Shown here one piece after another: positions 37,062-47,421 of a stretch of DNA of 64,000 nt (position 1 is the stretch's first letter; each line of letters begins with the position of its first letter). The DNA is from an uncultured Roseovarius sp. GTDB lineage: Bacteria > Pseudomonadota > Alphaproteobacteria > Rhodobacterales > Rhodobacteraceae. The notes below the pieces were generated by a model. The model was not told the DNA's origin. It did no database searches and saw nothing but the letters and a program-made list of their open reading frames with translations. A program made the translations under genes and the position numbers. The stretch covers positions 1,540,366 to 1,604,365 of the forward strand of contig OX638333.1 in the NCBI GenBank assembly GCA_951812895.1, given 5' to 3'.

Positions 37062-37733
37062 ATGACGCCACACCAAGCTCTGAAAATTGACATGACGCAG
37101 ATGTACCGGTCACACCCGCTTCTCAAGCAGGTCGAAATGGGCGGACGACACAGACTAACAAAAAGACGACATATTTTACAGCTTGTTCCAGAGGGAAAGA
37201 TCGGAGCTGAAATCGGCGTTTATACAGGGATGTTTGCGGAGGTATTGGACCGCGACCTTTCTCCAAAGAAACTCTATTTGATCGATCCATGGCACCTTCT
37301 CCACGGCGAATGTTATCCGAATTGGGGTGGATATTCAGCTAATGTGGCTTTACCGACGAAAGCAGCTTTGGACGCCGTGACGTTCAGGGCGGAAAAGTTT
37401 GATTCCGATTGCGTCGTAGTCCAGGCATTTGCGGAAGATTGGCTATCAGACAATCGATCTCTTCAACTCGATTGGGCGTATGTCGATGGTAGTCACAATT
37501 ACGATGAAGTTTTGGAGTTGCTGATGTCGCTTGACAAAGTGGTTGCTCGTAATGGCATTATTATTGGCGATGATTGTTGGGTCACGAAAGACGGAAAAAT
37601 GTCAGAAGTGTTTTATGCAATCAGAGATTTCACGCGAAAGAAGAACTATCAGTTCATTCGCATGGATGGTCATGGGCAGTGGGCGATAACAAGAATACTG
37701 GACAATGCGAAACCAGGACAAGCAACAAGTTAA
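37062..37733 (+). CDS. Class I SAM-dependent methyltransferase-like protein
   Basis: A 223-residue protein of the Methyltransf_24 type found in glycan loci. The SAM-binding motif I region is GKIGAEIGVYTGMFAEVLDR, with the acidic strand end KKLYLIDPWHL. Later come WAYVDGSHNYDEVLELLMSL and NGIIIGDDCWVTKDG, typical of this group. The start is ATG 37062, with 37092 (MTQMYRSH) possible. It overlaps or abuts the small gene behind it and lies in the accessory region with a sulfotransferase, suggesting glycan methylation. Confidence 0.78.
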   Translation: MTPHQALKIDMTQMYRSHPLLKQVEMGGRHRLTKRRHILQLVPEGKIGAEIGVYTGMFAEVLDRDLSPKKLYLIDPWHLLHGECYPNWGGYSANVALPTKAALDAVTFRAEKFDSDCVVVQAFAEDWLSDNRSLQLDWAYVDGSHNYDEVLELLMSLDKVVARNGIIIGDDCWVTKDGKMSEVFYAIRDFTRKKNYQFIRMDGHGQWAITRILDNAKPGQATS

Positions 37734-37752
37734 TTTGCCCTCAGGGGTGTCG

Positions 37753-38076
37753 ATGGAGCAGAACGCGAAGGGACATCTGATAGTGCGATTTGAATCGGAC
37801 GGGTTTTCGGATGATGACCGTGAACGGGTTTTGCAATTAATTTATATGCTTGATAAGCAATCTAGTGCCTATCGCCAGCTTGAAAATTTAGAACCCGATT
37901 CGATTGAGCAAAGAACAAAAGCAATTCTAGCGCTGCGACTTATGATGGATGCCTCCTTTGAGAGCGCGGTCGCGATGAGTGATCGAATGTACTCTGTAGC
38001 GATAGGGGAAACAAATGCGTCGGACTACGGGTTTCCAGAGTTTGACGACGAAGCTGAAGAAAGTATGAGTAACTAA
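37753..38076 (+). CDS. Small acidic hypothetical protein
   Basis: A 107-residue protein from ATG 37753, preceded by AGGGGTG; a longer start at 37705 would overlap the methyltransferase end. It is acidic, mostly helical-looking (DDDRERVLQLIYMLDKQSSA; TKAILALRLMMDASFESAVA) and ends in a Glu-rich tail. I recognise no family. Its stop overlaps the following sulfotransferase start (TAATG), so the three genes 37062-39587 are an operon. Confidence 0.6.
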   Translation: MEQNAKGHLIVRFESDGFSDDDRERVLQLIYMLDKQSSAYRQLENLEPDSIEQRTKAILALRLMMDASFESAVAMSDRMYSVAIGETNASDYGFPEFDDEAEESMSN

Positions 38077-39587
38077 TGCCTAATCTTTTGCTTCATGTCG
38101 GTGCTCACCGAACAGGCACCACTTCCATTCAAAAATTTCTATCAAAAAACCAGCCCTATTTTACACAAAACGGCATTCAATGCGTCTTCCCGCCATACAC
38201 ACGTGAACTTGAAATCGATGGAATTCAGCTCGCAAGTGACAAAATAATCATCAGCGAAGAGAATATTCTCGGAACAATGGAGAATAATCTCTGGAAACAA
38301 AGCCTTTATCCAAACATCGAAAGTCAGTTGGGAAGATATCCTCGGCTTTTGCGGGAGGTAAATTGTATATTTATTACCATCCGAAATTATGTTGACTGGT
38401 GGAGTTCCGCCCTTTTGTTTATGGCAAAAACGGGAGTTAACTTTCCCAGCGATGGCGCTATTTCAAGTATTGTAGCGAACGATCGAGGATGGCCGAATGT
38501 AATCAGAGAAATCCGAGAGTTTGCGAGCGGCGCTACGATTGTAGTTCGAGAGTTTAATTGGAAAACCGACAATCCGAAACAGGTTCTACGCGCGGTCACG
38601 CGATGGCCTGAATTGGCCTCTGCCGATGCGCTTAAGGCAATTCACAACGCTCGGCCGTCATTTGCAACACTGTCAGAAAAGTTGCTGGAAAGAGGTGACA
38701 CCAAGAACATCGATCGTCTTGCTGTATTCGGCGCGTCCTTCCCGTTTTCCAATCCTCAGGCCGCAGAGTTGGACGCAAGGTATTTGCGCGATATTGAGAT
38801 AATTTCAACGATGGATGGTGTAAAATTTCTTGGAGCAAGTACGGTGGTTGAGCGCGCGATAACTGAGCGGCGTAGTAAGTCGTTCAAACACCATGCTTCT
38901 GGTGAAGCGGCCAATGAAAAAACTTGCTTCCTTCACATTGGAAAAACGGGTGGTACATATTTCAAGTCGGTCGTTAAGGAACACCGGCCAACGCCAAAGA
39001 GTCTGTTTATCGGCAAGCATGGAGATACTTTGTTGTCAACGATTGGTACATTCGGATCAAATAGGAAATTGGCCTTTTTCTTCCGATCACCAGAAGAGCG
39101 GTTTTCTTCCGGGTTTTGTTCACGCCTAAGGCAAGGGAGACCTGTTTATAATGTGAATTGGACACCTGCAGAGGCCATTTCTTTTTCATTTTTCAGAACG
39201 CCCAACGAACTTGCAGAGTCGCTATCTTCTAAAAATGATCGATTGCTTTCGGCAGCACATTTCGCTTTCGCTAACATTTTCCACCTTAAATTTGGATATC
39301 AACACTACCTTAGCTCGAAAGAAGCAGTGTTAAACGAATTCAAAATGGGCAATATATTGGTTTGTTGTGAAACCAAACAAATCAACTCGAAGCTCGAAAA
39401 AATCCTAGAGAAACTGCACATAACCTCTTCGAAGAATGCCGTCGAGGCACTGCATGAAAACCCAAATCCTGAAATGGGTGAACTATCGGAGCAGGCTTTG
39501 AAAAACCTTAAAAAACATTTCCCTGAAGATTTTGCTATTGCCGCGACGTGTAAGGAGATTGCTTCCAAATTGGGGTACGCGGATTGA
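38076..39587 (+). CDS. Second two-domain sulfotransferase-like protein
   Basis: A 503-residue protein with two separate sulfotransferase-type phosphate loops: GAHRTGTTSIQKFL at residues 9-22 and HIGKTGGTYFKSV at 287-299. The first half shows NCIFITIRNYVDWWSSALLF (about 96-115) as a 3'-phosphate-binding candidate, the second RKLAFFFRSPEERFSSGF. The two halves are different in sequence (the first like a StaR-type loop, the second like Sulfotransfer_2), so this is a fusion, not a recent duplication. It uses PAPS if active. It is AT-rich compared with the flanking chromosome and translated from TAATG behind the small acidic gene. Confidence 0.72.
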   Translation: MPNLLLHVGAHRTGTTSIQKFLSKNQPYFTQNGIQCVFPPYTRELEIDGIQLASDKIIISEENILGTMENNLWKQSLYPNIESQLGRYPRLLREVNCIFITIRNYVDWWSSALLFMAKTGVNFPSDGAISSIVANDRGWPNVIREIREFASGATIVVREFNWKTDNPKQVLRAVTRWPELASADALKAIHNARPSFATLSEKLLERGDTKNIDRLAVFGASFPFSNPQAAELDARYLRDIEIISTMDGVKFLGASTVVERAITERRSKSFKHHASGEAANEKTCFLHIGKTGGTYFKSVVKEHRPTPKSLFIGKHGDTLLSTIGTFGSNRKLAFFFRSPEERFSSGFCSRLRQGRPVYNVNWTPAEAISFSFFRTPNELAESLSSKNDRLLSAAHFAFANIFHLKFGYQHYLSSKEAVLNEFKMGNILVCCETKQINSKLEKILEKLHITSSKNAVEALHENPNPEMGELSEQALKNLKKHFPEDFAIAATCKEIASKLGYAD

Positions 39588-39641
39588 CAATTCTGATGCG
39601 TAACGAATAGGTCCACAGGGAATTTGGCAGAGTACATCCGT

Positions 39642-40376
39642 ATGTTCACAACACCAGATACCGTCCACATCCATATAGGCGTTGATCGCGTATTTGAGAA
39701 TCTTTTCTCTTTCGCCATATGTGAAGATGTATTGTCGTTTCTAGATAAGAGCGTCCATATTTTTTCAACCAAGGAATATGCTCACTACCTGCAAAAACCT
39801 ATCGATATTGGTACGGGTGTCGCTGTGTCCGAGGTCATGAAAGACGCAACAATTTTGGCAAATACGGTTGTTATATCAAGGCCTCGCTTCCTGTTCCCTG
39901 GTGGTCCGATGAATGTGGCGCAGGATTACAAGAAGAGTTTTTACAAACTTAAATCCATTGAAAATATGTTTTCAGGCTCTAAGGTGGTATTCCATATTCT
40001 TTTGACAGATCATTTGAGCTACCTAACTAATAAGAAACTGAAGGTGGTTGGTGACGTCGAGCGTTATTCGTGGATTCCATTCGTGGATAGTGTGCAAGGC
40101 GCCATTTCTGATGAAAGCAGACTTTGTGTTTGGGGTGCTGAAAGCCCAAAACAAACCGCTGCAAATCTTATTGCAAATATCCTGGAAATTGATTTGGCAG
40201 AAGCAGAGTTCACATCGGAACGGTGTTTAAATTGGAAGAAATTCAAAGTTCCCAATTCGAATGAAGCTCCAGATAAAGAAACTTCAAACCACATTTTGGA
40301 TTTGGACGTTGCTTTTGAAAAGGACATTTCATATTTCGAAACAAGGCCATACCAATTTGTGAACTCGGGGTTTTGA
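39642..40376 (+). CDS. Hypothetical protein near sulfotransferase
   Basis: A 244-residue protein from ATG 39642. It opens MFTTPDTVHIHIGVDRVFEN, which has a sulfotransferase-like rhythm, but the phosphate loop glycines are absent. VVFHILLTDHLSYLTN and VCWGAE-like strands suggest an alpha/beta fold. No family is recognised. It may be a partner or a decayed relative of the two-headed enzyme 54 bases upstream. The 203 bases after it (40377-40579) hold no gene. Confidence 0.55.
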   Translation: MFTTPDTVHIHIGVDRVFENLFSFAICEDVLSFLDKSVHIFSTKEYAHYLQKPIDIGTGVAVSEVMKDATILANTVVISRPRFLFPGGPMNVAQDYKKSFYKLKSIENMFSGSKVVFHILLTDHLSYLTNKKLKVVGDVERYSWIPFVDSVQGAISDESRLCVWGAESPKQTAANLIANILEIDLAEAEFTSERCLNWKKFKVPNSNEAPDKETSNHILDLDVAFEKDISYFETRPYQFVNSGF

Positions 40377-40579
40377 TTGTCCGGATTGAGTATCTTGCCT
40401 GAACAAACTAACCGTTACACTGAGCTCAACATCTTGACGGCTGCGTGATTTGCGAAGCCTTTCCGATAGGGGAGTGATGGCTTTCCGGCAAGCGGGAGAG
40501 GTTTTATAAAATCAAGAGGCAAAAGTTCAGCGTTTGGTCAGTGAGCAGCGCTACATTTGAACGTATTGCGCAAAATATT

Positions 40580-41533
40580 CTAGCAGAACTCCTGAGGCTC
40601 AAGTCTAAATCCTGTCCGTGAAATTCGACGCAAAATTCTGAGTGGTAGGTTGTCATCGTGAACATAGAAGGTCCGGCGCTTCAAAAACCAAAATAAGAAC
40701 AGTTCGTATTGAAATTTACAGTTTTCCACCTTTTTAAGAGCGTGAATGAGTTCTTCTTCCGTTTGCACGGTTAGCGAACAGGCCCCAAAATCGCTGCGTC
40801 CAAAAAGAATTGCGGGCGTGCGATGAAGAAAGCCCTCAAACGAAGCGCCTGAACAGATCGATACCGAGCAATAGGCATCTTTTAATAGATCATGAACATT
40901 CGCTGTTACAACACGCAAGCGTGGCTCCTTTTTTGCCATGGCATGGGCATACATGACTGAGGCTGCATTTTCTTTTTTGGGATGCGGTTTTACAAGTATG
41001 GGGCGATCACTGCATTGCTTAACCAGCAGGTTCAACATCTCGAATTCTGTCATATGCATATTGCGCGCTACTGGGTCAGACATGCCTTGCAAGAACACTA
41101 CAATATGCCCTTTGCCAAAGCTTTCGCAGCGGATTGGTTGAGCATACTTAGATACACCGGTTTCCAGATATTCCTTGCGGAGCTTATAAAAAAACGCCTG
41201 AGCTTTATCTGTTTCAATCGTACTGTAATCAGGATTTTTCAAACCAAGCGAGCTGTCACATAAAACTCCCTGCGGATCGACATACCAATAGTCCGGGAAA
41301 TATGCGATTCCACAATTGAGAACATTGGGGTGTTTGATGCGGCCATGATGCACTAAGTGAAAAGCACCCTTACTCAGTTGGCTTAACTCAGTGGTCGATG
41401 GGCGCTCCACGATTTCGACCTGAATGCCCCTGGATTTGAAGTAAGATAATAAGCGTTTGTATAGACCAAACTCTCCTTCGGAATGGCGCTCCAGCATTGA
41501 TGCAGGTAAGTGGATAAATAGCTTGCCGCTCAT
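40580..41533 (-). CDS. KpsS/KpsC-like capsular polysaccharide protein
   Basis: A 317-residue protein with the pattern of the Capsule_synth family: HIVVFLQGMSDPVARN, DRPILVKPHPKKENAASV, then CSVSICSGASFEGFLHRTPA and ILFGRSDFG. Characterised relatives KpsC and KpsS are Kdo transferases that build the lipid-linked poly-Kdo primer of exported capsules. It is shorter than KpsC and near KpsS in length. Together with kdsB and the KpsM-like permease elsewhere in the window it points to a group 2-like capsule, though these genes are not one locus. Confidence 0.72.
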   Translation of the reverse strand: MSGKLFIHLPASMLERHSEGEFGLYKRLLSYFKSRGIQVEIVERPSTTELSQLSKGAFHLVHHGRIKHPNVLNCGIAYFPDYWYVDPQGVLCDSSLGLKNPDYSTIETDKAQAFFYKLRKEYLETGVSKYAQPIRCESFGKGHIVVFLQGMSDPVARNMHMTEFEMLNLLVKQCSDRPILVKPHPKKENAASVMYAHAMAKKEPRLRVVTANVHDLLKDAYCSVSICSGASFEGFLHRTPAILFGRSDFGACSLTVQTEEELIHALKKVENCKFQYELFLFWFLKRRTFYVHDDNLPLRILRRISRTGFRLEPQEFC

Positions 41534-42112
41534 TTAAATTTCTCTTTACCATTGTATGCTCGGTATGCTCGAGATGGTTTGGCAAGCGACCGAATTGTTG
41601 ATGCGTGACCGATCGCGTGAGGCACTGTTGTCAAGGTTATCTTTGGCTTACAGGGTACTGCTAAATGTTTTTGGCCATTTTAAGTGTCTGATGAAGCAAA
41701 ATTCTGGCGATATTAGCCCATCTCCACAGGCAATATCTGTAAATTCCAAGAATTCTTCGGCAAGTAGATGTAGTCAGACAGGATGAATTGGATTTTGGTG
41801 AATGTAGCACGACAAGCCTTAGATGCTTCAGAAGAAACAGCACTGAAAACGCTGAATTGATGCGATTTCTATTTAGTGGAACCCTAGGAGAAAATTGAAA
41901 TTGTTGGTGAGGCCACAGATTGGGGTGGTGTTTCTCTATGTTGTGTGGCATGAAATTATGCAACCTATACACGATTATAGGCGAGCAATTTTTGCTGCAC
42001 TGAGTCAACGAATTGGCCTTCTGAGCCAGAATGATTGTAATGAAGTTGAAATCTAAGTCGGTTTGGAGATTAGGAAAATTGTAATTGTTTTTCTAGAAGT
42101 AAGGGCATCAAG
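41534..42112. other. Intergenic stretch before the type I secretion genes
   Basis: 579 AT-rich bases between the capsule gene (-) and the ABC exporter (+), probably holding both promoters. A short plus frame (41574-41786) and a minus frame (41661-42008) lack good Shine-Dalgarno sequences and known motifs. I see no repeat or RNA structure I would defend. Confidence 0.5.
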
Positions 42113-43840
42113 ATGACCCCCACTCTTCCCGGCCTCCCCGAACTCCGCGCTGCGCGCCGAGAATCGCGACGGCTCTATTGGTTTGTGGCGCTGTTCAGTG
42201 TGTTGGTGAACCTGCTGATGCTGACAGGGCCGCTCTATATGTTGCAGGTGTATGACCGTGTGTTGGGGAGCCGGTCGGTGGAGACGTTGTTGGCCTTGAG
42301 CGGGCTGGTGGCGTTTCTCTATGGCATGATGGGCCTACTGGATTACGCGCGGGGCCGTGTCATGGGCCGGGTGGGCGCGCGGTTTCAGGCGCGGCTGGAC
42401 GGTCGCGTGTTTGAGGCGGTGGTGCGTAAATCTGCCGTCGCTCCGGATGCGCGGTCGGCCAGTGGTCTGAGTGATCTGGAATCGGTGCAGCGGTTGATGA
42501 CCTCGCCAGTGCTGACCTCTGCCTTTGATATCCCGTGGACACCGGTCTTTCTGGCGGGCATCTGGATTTTCCACCCCTGGCTGGGGATGCTGGCACTGGC
42601 AGGTGGCGGTCTGCTCATCCTTGTAACACTGATCAATCAGTTGGTCACCCGAGGCCCCGTGGCCAAAGCGGGAGGGGCCGCACAGCAGGCCGATGCGATG
42701 GCGGGCCAGATCCGGTCAGAGGCAGAGATGGTCGAAGCCATTGGAATGCGCGAGGCCGCCTTTGACCGCTGGCAGGTGGCGCGGGAGCGGGCCTTACAAG
42801 AACAGATCAGCTCGGCTGATCTGGGCGGGACGTTCACCACATCGACCAAAACCTTCCGGCTCTTTCTGCAATCGGCGATGCTGGGCCTTGGGGCCTATCT
42901 GGTCCTGCAGGGCCAGCTTACCCCCGGTGCGATGATTGCTGGCTCAATCCTGCTGGGCCGGGCGCTGGCGCCGATTGAGCAAACGATTGGACAATGGGCG
43001 CTCATTCAACGCGCCATGAAGGGCTGGTCCAATCTTGGACAGCTGCTGGAACAGGTGCCGCCGGAAGCGCCAAGGACGGAGTTGCCGAAGCCACAGGCGA
43101 AGCTCGCGTTGCAGCAGATCACCGTTGTACCCCCCGGGGAACAGCAAGCTGCGCTGAAATCTGTCAGTTTTATCGTCGAGCCGGGACAGGCGGTAGGTGT
43201 CATTGGCTCCTCCGGTTCCGGCAAGTCCACATTGGCGCGCGTTATCACCGGTGTCTGGCGACCCGCTGCCGGGCAAGTTCGTTTGGGCGGTGCTACGCTC
43301 GATCAGTTTGCGCCCGCTGTCTTAGGTCAGCACATCGGCTATCTGCCGCAGCGCGTGCAGCTTTTTGATGGCACCATTGCAGAGAACATTGCCAAGCTCT
43401 CTATGTCCCCCGATGCCGCAATGGTGGTTGATGCAGCCAGGAAGGCCGATGCCCATGAGATGATCCTGAACCTACCCAAAGGCTATGACACGCCCGTCAG
43501 TGCCAATGGCGGGCGGCTCTCGGGAGGGCAGATGCAGCGGATTGGCCTGGCGCGTGCAATGTATGGCGATCCGGTGCTGCTGGTGCTGGATGAACCCAAT
43601 TCCAATCTCGACAATGAAGGCAGCGAAGCGGTGAACACCGCCATCCGGGGCTTTAAGGAAGCTGGCAAGTCGATCCTGATCATGGCGCACCGTCCGTCTG
43701 CCATTCAGGAATGCGATATGCTGTTGATGCTGGAACAAGGCACGGTGCGTGCCTTTGGGCCCAAGGACAAGGTGCTGCGCGAGGTTGTGAAGAACCGCAC
43801 CCAGATTGTGCAGTCTGTCGGACAGGGAGGGGTCCGGTGA
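42113..43840 (+). CDS. Type I secretion system permease/ATPase (PrtD family)
   Basis: A 575-residue ABC exporter half-transporter. The membrane domain (about 1-310, starting [20 protein letters not shown], with [19 protein letters not shown]) is typical of PrtD/HasD proteins without an N-terminal C39 domain. The ATPase domain has GSSGSGKST (Walker A), [20 protein letters not shown] (Q-loop), [15 protein letters not shown] (signature) and [15 protein letters not shown] (Walker B). It energises one-step export of RTX proteins. The stop overlaps the adaptor gene start by one base. GC content is higher than in the flanking accessory genes. Confidence 0.93.
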   Translation: MTPTLPGLPELRAARRESRRLYWFVALFSVLVNLLMLTGPLYMLQVYDRVLGSRSVETLLALSGLVAFLYGMMGLLDYARGRVMGRVGARFQARLDGRVFEAVVRKSAVAPDARSASGLSDLESVQRLMTSPVLTSAFDIPWTPVFLAGIWIFHPWLGMLALAGGGLLILVTLINQLVTRGPVAKAGGAAQQADAMAGQIRSEAEMVEAIGMREAAFDRWQVARERALQEQISSADLGGTFTTSTKTFRLFLQSAMLGLGAYLVLQGQLTPGAMIAGSILLGRALAPIEQTIGQWALIQRAMKGWSNLGQLLEQVPPEAPRTELPKPQAKLALQQITVVPPGEQQAALKSVSFIVEPGQAVGVIGSSGSGKSTLARVITGVWRPAAGQVRLGGATLDQFAPAVLGQHIGYLPQRVQLFDGTIAENIAKLSMSPDAAMVVDAARKADAHEMILNLPKGYDTPVSANGGRLSGGQMQRIGLARAMYGDPVLLVLDEPNSNLDNEGSEAVNTAIRGFKEAGKSILIMAHRPSAIQECDMLLMLEQGTVRAFGPKDKVLREVVKNRTQIVQSVGQGGVR

Positions 43841-45147
43841 TGGATAACCCCAAACAACCCACATGGTCTGCAACCCGCCCGATCCTGATCGGGCTCATTG
43901 GCACGCTGCTGCTGGTGGGCGGCTTTGGCACCTGGGCAGCGATGGCCAATATCGCCGGGGCTGTGATTGCCAGCGGGAGGATTGAGGTCGATCAGAACCG
44001 TCAGGTGGTCCAACACCCCGATGGCGGTGTGGTTGCAGCCATTGTGGTGGATGAAGGCGAGGTTGTGGAGGCAGGTCAGGTCCTGTTGCAGCTTGATCCG
44101 ATGCTCCTCTCTTCCCAACTTGCCATCACTGAAAGCCAGCTCTTTGAGCTTGTCGCGCGCCGTGGACGGCTGGAGGCAGAGCGGGATGATCTGGAAGGCA
44201 TCACATTTGATCCGCTGCTGACTGAGATTGCGCCGGAGAGTGAGAAAGCCCGTGACCTGATGGAAGGTCAGCATAGATTGCTGCAAGCGCGCCGGACCAC
44301 CACCGCCAATGAGGTGGAACAACTTGGGAAACGCCGCGGGCAGATCGTCGATCAGATCATTGGCATTGTGGCACAACAGGACTCACTCGCCCAACAGATC
44401 GAACTGATCGGTCAGGAACTCAGTGACCAGCAGGTATTACTGGAAAAGGGTCTCGCCCAGGCCTCCCGCGTTCTGGCCCTGCAACGGGAAGAGGCGCGGC
44501 TCGCAGGCACGTTGGGCGAACTGAGCGCGCAGAAAGCCCAGGCCGAGGGCCGGATCACCGAGATAGAGATAGAGCTTCTGCAACTGACGGCCAGCCGTCG
44601 TGAGGAAGCCATTACCACCTTACGTGATCTGCAATATCGCGAGCTGGAGCTGCGGGAAAACCGCCTGTCTCTGATTGAGCAACTCAGCCGCCTTGAGATC
44701 GTGGCACCTGTATCCGGCGTGGTTTACGGCCTGCAAGTCTATGCGCCCCGTTCCGTGCTGCGCCCAGCCGATCCGGTGCTCTACATCATCCCGCAGGACC
44801 GCCCGTTGGTGATCAATGCACAGGTGGACCCAATCCATATTGACCAGCTGCATGTGGGTCAGGAGGTCACGCTGCGCTTCTCCGCGCTTGACCAGCGCGA
44901 AACCCCGGAACTGACCGGCCATGTGGCGCAGGTCTCGGCCGACGCCTTCCAGGACGACGCCACCCAACTGACCTACTACCGCGCAGAAATCACCCTCAGC
45001 GAAACAGAACGCGCCCGCCTGCCCGAAAACACCACCCTCATCCCCGGCATGCCCGTCGAAGCCTTCATCAAAACCTCAGACCGGACGCCAATTGCGTATC
45101 TTGTAAAGCCACTGGCGGACTACTTCACAAGGGCGTTTAGGGAGTAG
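43840..45147 (+). CDS. Type I secretion periplasmic adaptor (HlyD family)
   Basis: A 435-residue membrane-fusion protein from ATG 43840 (TGATG overlap). One N-terminal membrane segment ([20 protein letters not shown]) leads to a split lipoyl/barrel-sandwich part ([36 protein letters not shown]), a long coiled-coil hairpin (about 110-290) and the beta-barrel end ([20 protein letters not shown]). It connects the ABC exporter to a TolC-like outer-membrane channel not encoded here. The likely passenger is the RTX protein encoded convergently at 45331. Confidence 0.92.
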   Translation: MDNPKQPTWSATRPILIGLIGTLLLVGGFGTWAAMANIAGAVIASGRIEVDQNRQVVQHPDGGVVAAIVVDEGEVVEAGQVLLQLDPMLLSSQLAITESQLFELVARRGRLEAERDDLEGITFDPLLTEIAPESEKARDLMEGQHRLLQARRTTTANEVEQLGKRRGQIVDQIIGIVAQQDSLAQQIELIGQELSDQQVLLEKGLAQASRVLALQREEARLAGTLGELSAQKAQAEGRITEIEIELLQLTASRREEAITTLRDLQYRELELRENRLSLIEQLSRLEIVAPVSGVVYGLQVYAPRSVLRPADPVLYIIPQDRPLVINAQVDPIHIDQLHVGQEVTLRFSALDQRETPELTGHVAQVSADAFQDDATQLTYYRAEITLSETERARLPENTTLIPGMPVEAFIKTSDRTPIAYLVKPLADYFTRAFRE

Positions 45148-45330
45148 AAGATCTCAGGATTGAACAGTTGCCCGGCAGAAATCGATCAGAAAGCGAGCGC
45201 AATCCCTATCGTTTTTCTTTCCGGGCAACCAATACTGCGCTGGTCCAGCGCTATGTCAAAACAAAGCAGAGGCCACCTGACATTGCCCCCTCACTGGGAC
45301 GCAGTTTTTGAATTCTCAAATTACCGCCAG

Positions 45331-47193
45331 TCAGAACAGAAAATCATCATTGGTAAGTTGCTGTTGGGCATCAGCCACGTCTATATCAGCCAACCGGAGG
45401 CGATTGTTATCCACGTCACGAATGTAGGTAGTGGTGCTACTGCCCCAGAATATCAAGTCGTTTACCGAAGACGCATTCCAGGCCGACAAATCGATAATAT
45501 CTTCGCCTATCGAAAAATCCTTAATTTCATCACCTGTTGTGCTGCCTACTCCGTACACAAAGGTGTCAGCTCCATCACCACCCCAAAAGCGCGTAGACCC
45601 GCCACCTTCGTACAGCACATCGTTACCGTCTCCGCCGTATACGTAGTCGCCGCCGTCTCCAGCTTCGATAGTGTCATCGCCAGTTCCGCCATACAGATAA
45701 TCTCTGTCCGTATCATTACCACCGTTGATCAGGTCATTGCCATTTTCACCAAAGATTGAGTCCGCACCATCTCCGCCTTGGATCTCGTCATCACCGTCAC
45801 CCGCATATACCGTATCGTTTCCAGCAAGGGCATCGACAGTATCATCGCCAGAGCTAATGCCAGGATAGAGTCCGTCGATCAAATCAGCGCCCGCTGTACC
45901 GGTCACCGAGTTTCCGCCAGAACCGGCTGCAAATATGAAGTCATCATTGGTAAGTTGCTGTTGGGCATCAGCCACGTCTATATCAGCCAACCGGAGGCGA
46001 TTGTTATCCACGTCACGAATGTAGGTAGTGGTGCTACTGCCCCAGAATATCAAGTCGTTTACCGAAGAAGCATTCCAGGCCGACAAATCGATAATATCTT
46101 CGCCTATCGAAAAATCCTTAACTTCATCACCTGTTGTGCTGCCTACTCCGTACACAAAGGTGTCAGCTCCACCACCACCCCAAAAGCGCGTAGACCCGCC
46201 ACCTTCGTACAGCACATCGTTACCGTCTCCGCCGTATACGTAGTCGCCGCCGTCTCCAGCTTCGATAGTGTCATCACCAGCTTCGCCATACAGATAATCT
46301 CTGTCCGTATCATTACCACCGTTGATCAGGTCATCGCCATTTCCGCCATGTACCGTGTCAGCACCATCCTCAGCATTGAGAGTGTCATTACCAGTTCCAC
46401 CCCAAATACGATCATCCCCATCTTTCCCATACACCAGGTCATCATTTAGACCTGCAGCAATAAGGTCTCCATTTGAGCTGCCGTTGATTGGAGCTTGCAC
46501 TTCACTAAAATCGTCGTCGTAATCGTTGATCGTAACGCCACCTTGTGCGGTGAAACCAGAAGGCACATAATTTACTGGGTCAACAAAGCCTACGGCTTGC
46601 AGACTTGAGAAATTCGAAGGGAGATTTGCTTCCCGGATGAAATGATCTTCTTGGTCGCCTCCCGCGCCACCATCACCGGTCGGCGCCACGCGCGCGCCCT
46701 CAAGGGCATAGAAAACGTGCCCACCGCCGGTATCGATGTACAACCATTGCTGGGTTCCAAGCGCAGAATCGCCATCGTCAGCATCCCATTCAACGACTTT
46801 CCAATCGTATCCGGATGCGGTACCAGATCCGGCTGACAAATTGAGTACGGTGTTACCAATTTTTATGGAGTCTCGAGAGGCATCGAAATCTTCAATACGA
46901 CCAACAACCGTTGCTCCGCTTTGAACCTCGTCTAAATCCTGGAAGACAAAAGAGTCAGCAAAAAGGCCGCTATTGAATCTCTTTTCATCGCCTCGAATGT
47001 GGTGACCCTTTGCGTACCCACTGATATTGTTAAAGCCGATGTTGATGGTGTCACTACCTGCATTTCCCCAGACATGAATTTGAGAACTATCGGGATTGGT
47101 TATCGTCGCGCCGGACCCGTAATTGTCGCCTGTACCGTTCCTGATTGAAGTAATGGTGTTATTGCCTGATGTTCCAGTAAATGCAGTAGACAT
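45331..47193 (-). CDS. RTX calcium-binding protein, probable type I secretion substrate
   Basis: A 620-residue protein from ATG 47193, preceded by GAGGA (the frame opens at TTG 47235). It has no Sec signal. Glycine/aspartate nonapeptides GGxGxDxhx occur in clusters (GGTGNDTLNAEDGADTVHGG; YGGDGNDVLYEGGGSTRFWG) that bind Ca2+ outside the cell. The acidic-hydrophobic end LTNDDFLF matches a type I export signal. The C-terminal 130 residues repeat, nearly unchanged, a block 199 residues upstream. No enzymatic domain is recognised in the first 200 residues. It converges on the ABC/HlyD pair. Confidence 0.88.
   Translation of the reverse strand: MSTAFTGTSGNNTITSIRNGTGDNYGSGATITNPDSSQIHVWGNAGSDTINIGFNNISGYAKGHHIRGDEKRFNSGLFADSFVFQDLDEVQSGATVVGRIEDFDASRDSIKIGNTVLNLSAGSGTASGYDWKVVEWDADDGDSALGTQQWLYIDTGGGHVFYALEGARVAPTGDGGAGGDQEDHFIREANLPSNFSSLQAVGFVDPVNYVPSGFTAQGGVTINDYDDDFSEVQAPINGSSNGDLIAAGLNDDLVYGKDGDDRIWGGTGNDTLNAEDGADTVHGGNGDDLINGGNDTDRDYLYGEAGDDTIEAGDGGDYVYGGDGNDVLYEGGGSTRFWGGGGADTFVYGVGSTTGDEVKDFSIGEDIIDLSAWNASSVNDLIFWGSSTTTYIRDVDNNRLRLADIDVADAQQQLTNDDFIFAAGSGGNSVTGTAGADLIDGLYPGISSGDDTVDALAGNDTVYAGDGDDEIQGGDGADSIFGENGNDLINGGNDTDRDYLYGGTGDDTIEAGDGGDYVYGGDGNDVLYEGGGSTRFWGGDGADTFVYGVGSTTGDEIKDFSIGEDIIDLSAWNASSVNDLIFWGSSTTTYIRDVDNNRLRLADIDVADAQQQLTNDDFLF
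45344..45717. repeat. Long near-identical repeat in RTX gene, copy A
   Basis: About 370 bases repeated at 45941-46314, offset 597 bases (199 codons, in frame). Only a handful of differences were seen by eye. It covers the RTX block plus the flanking DFSIGEDIIDLSAWN...LTNDDF unit, including the export-signal-like ending. Confidence 0.85.
45941..46314. repeat. Long near-identical repeat in RTX gene, copy B
   Basis: The internal copy of the 45344-45717 unit. Differences seen include GAAGAC/GAAGAA, TAATTTC/TAACTTC, CATCACC/CACCACC, and CGCCAGTTCC/CACCAGCTTC. It ends at LTNDDFIFAAGSG, so the export-like ending is buried inside the protein here. Confidence 0.85.
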
Positions 47194-47421
47194 GGCTTCC
47201 TCATATGTGTTTAGCGTAAAGATGCTGCTTCTCAAACTTCTCTCAAATCAGGAAATTGCCTTGGAATTACATCCATCGAGCAACCCAATCCAGAATTGTG
47301 GTGAAAACCACTTTAGGTATATTAAGATTTTCTAGATACTTTTTAAAGTGTAAAAAACATTCTTAGGAAGATTTAAATTCGTGAAATGCTATTTTAAGGT
47401 CATTGATCCTCTAGCAACTAG

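Noticed and set aside
36826-37113. 95-codon minus-strand frame before the methyltransferase
   Set aside because: No Shine-Dalgarno, Trp/Cys-rich composition unlike neighbours, and it overlaps the methyltransferase start.
45167-45229. GTTGCCCGG / CCGGGCAAC inverted repeat as terminator for the convergent hlyD/RTX genes
   Set aside because: The arms are perfect (9 bp) but 45 bases apart with no U-run, so terminator activity cannot be supported with confidence.
45778-46449. Long plus-strand frame (223 codons) opposite the RTX gene, and a similar one at 45160-45759
   Set aside because: It is the antisense of the RTX repeats; the Gly/Asp-rich codons leave the opposite strand open. Both copies mirror the internal duplication, with no ribosome-binding site or family pattern.
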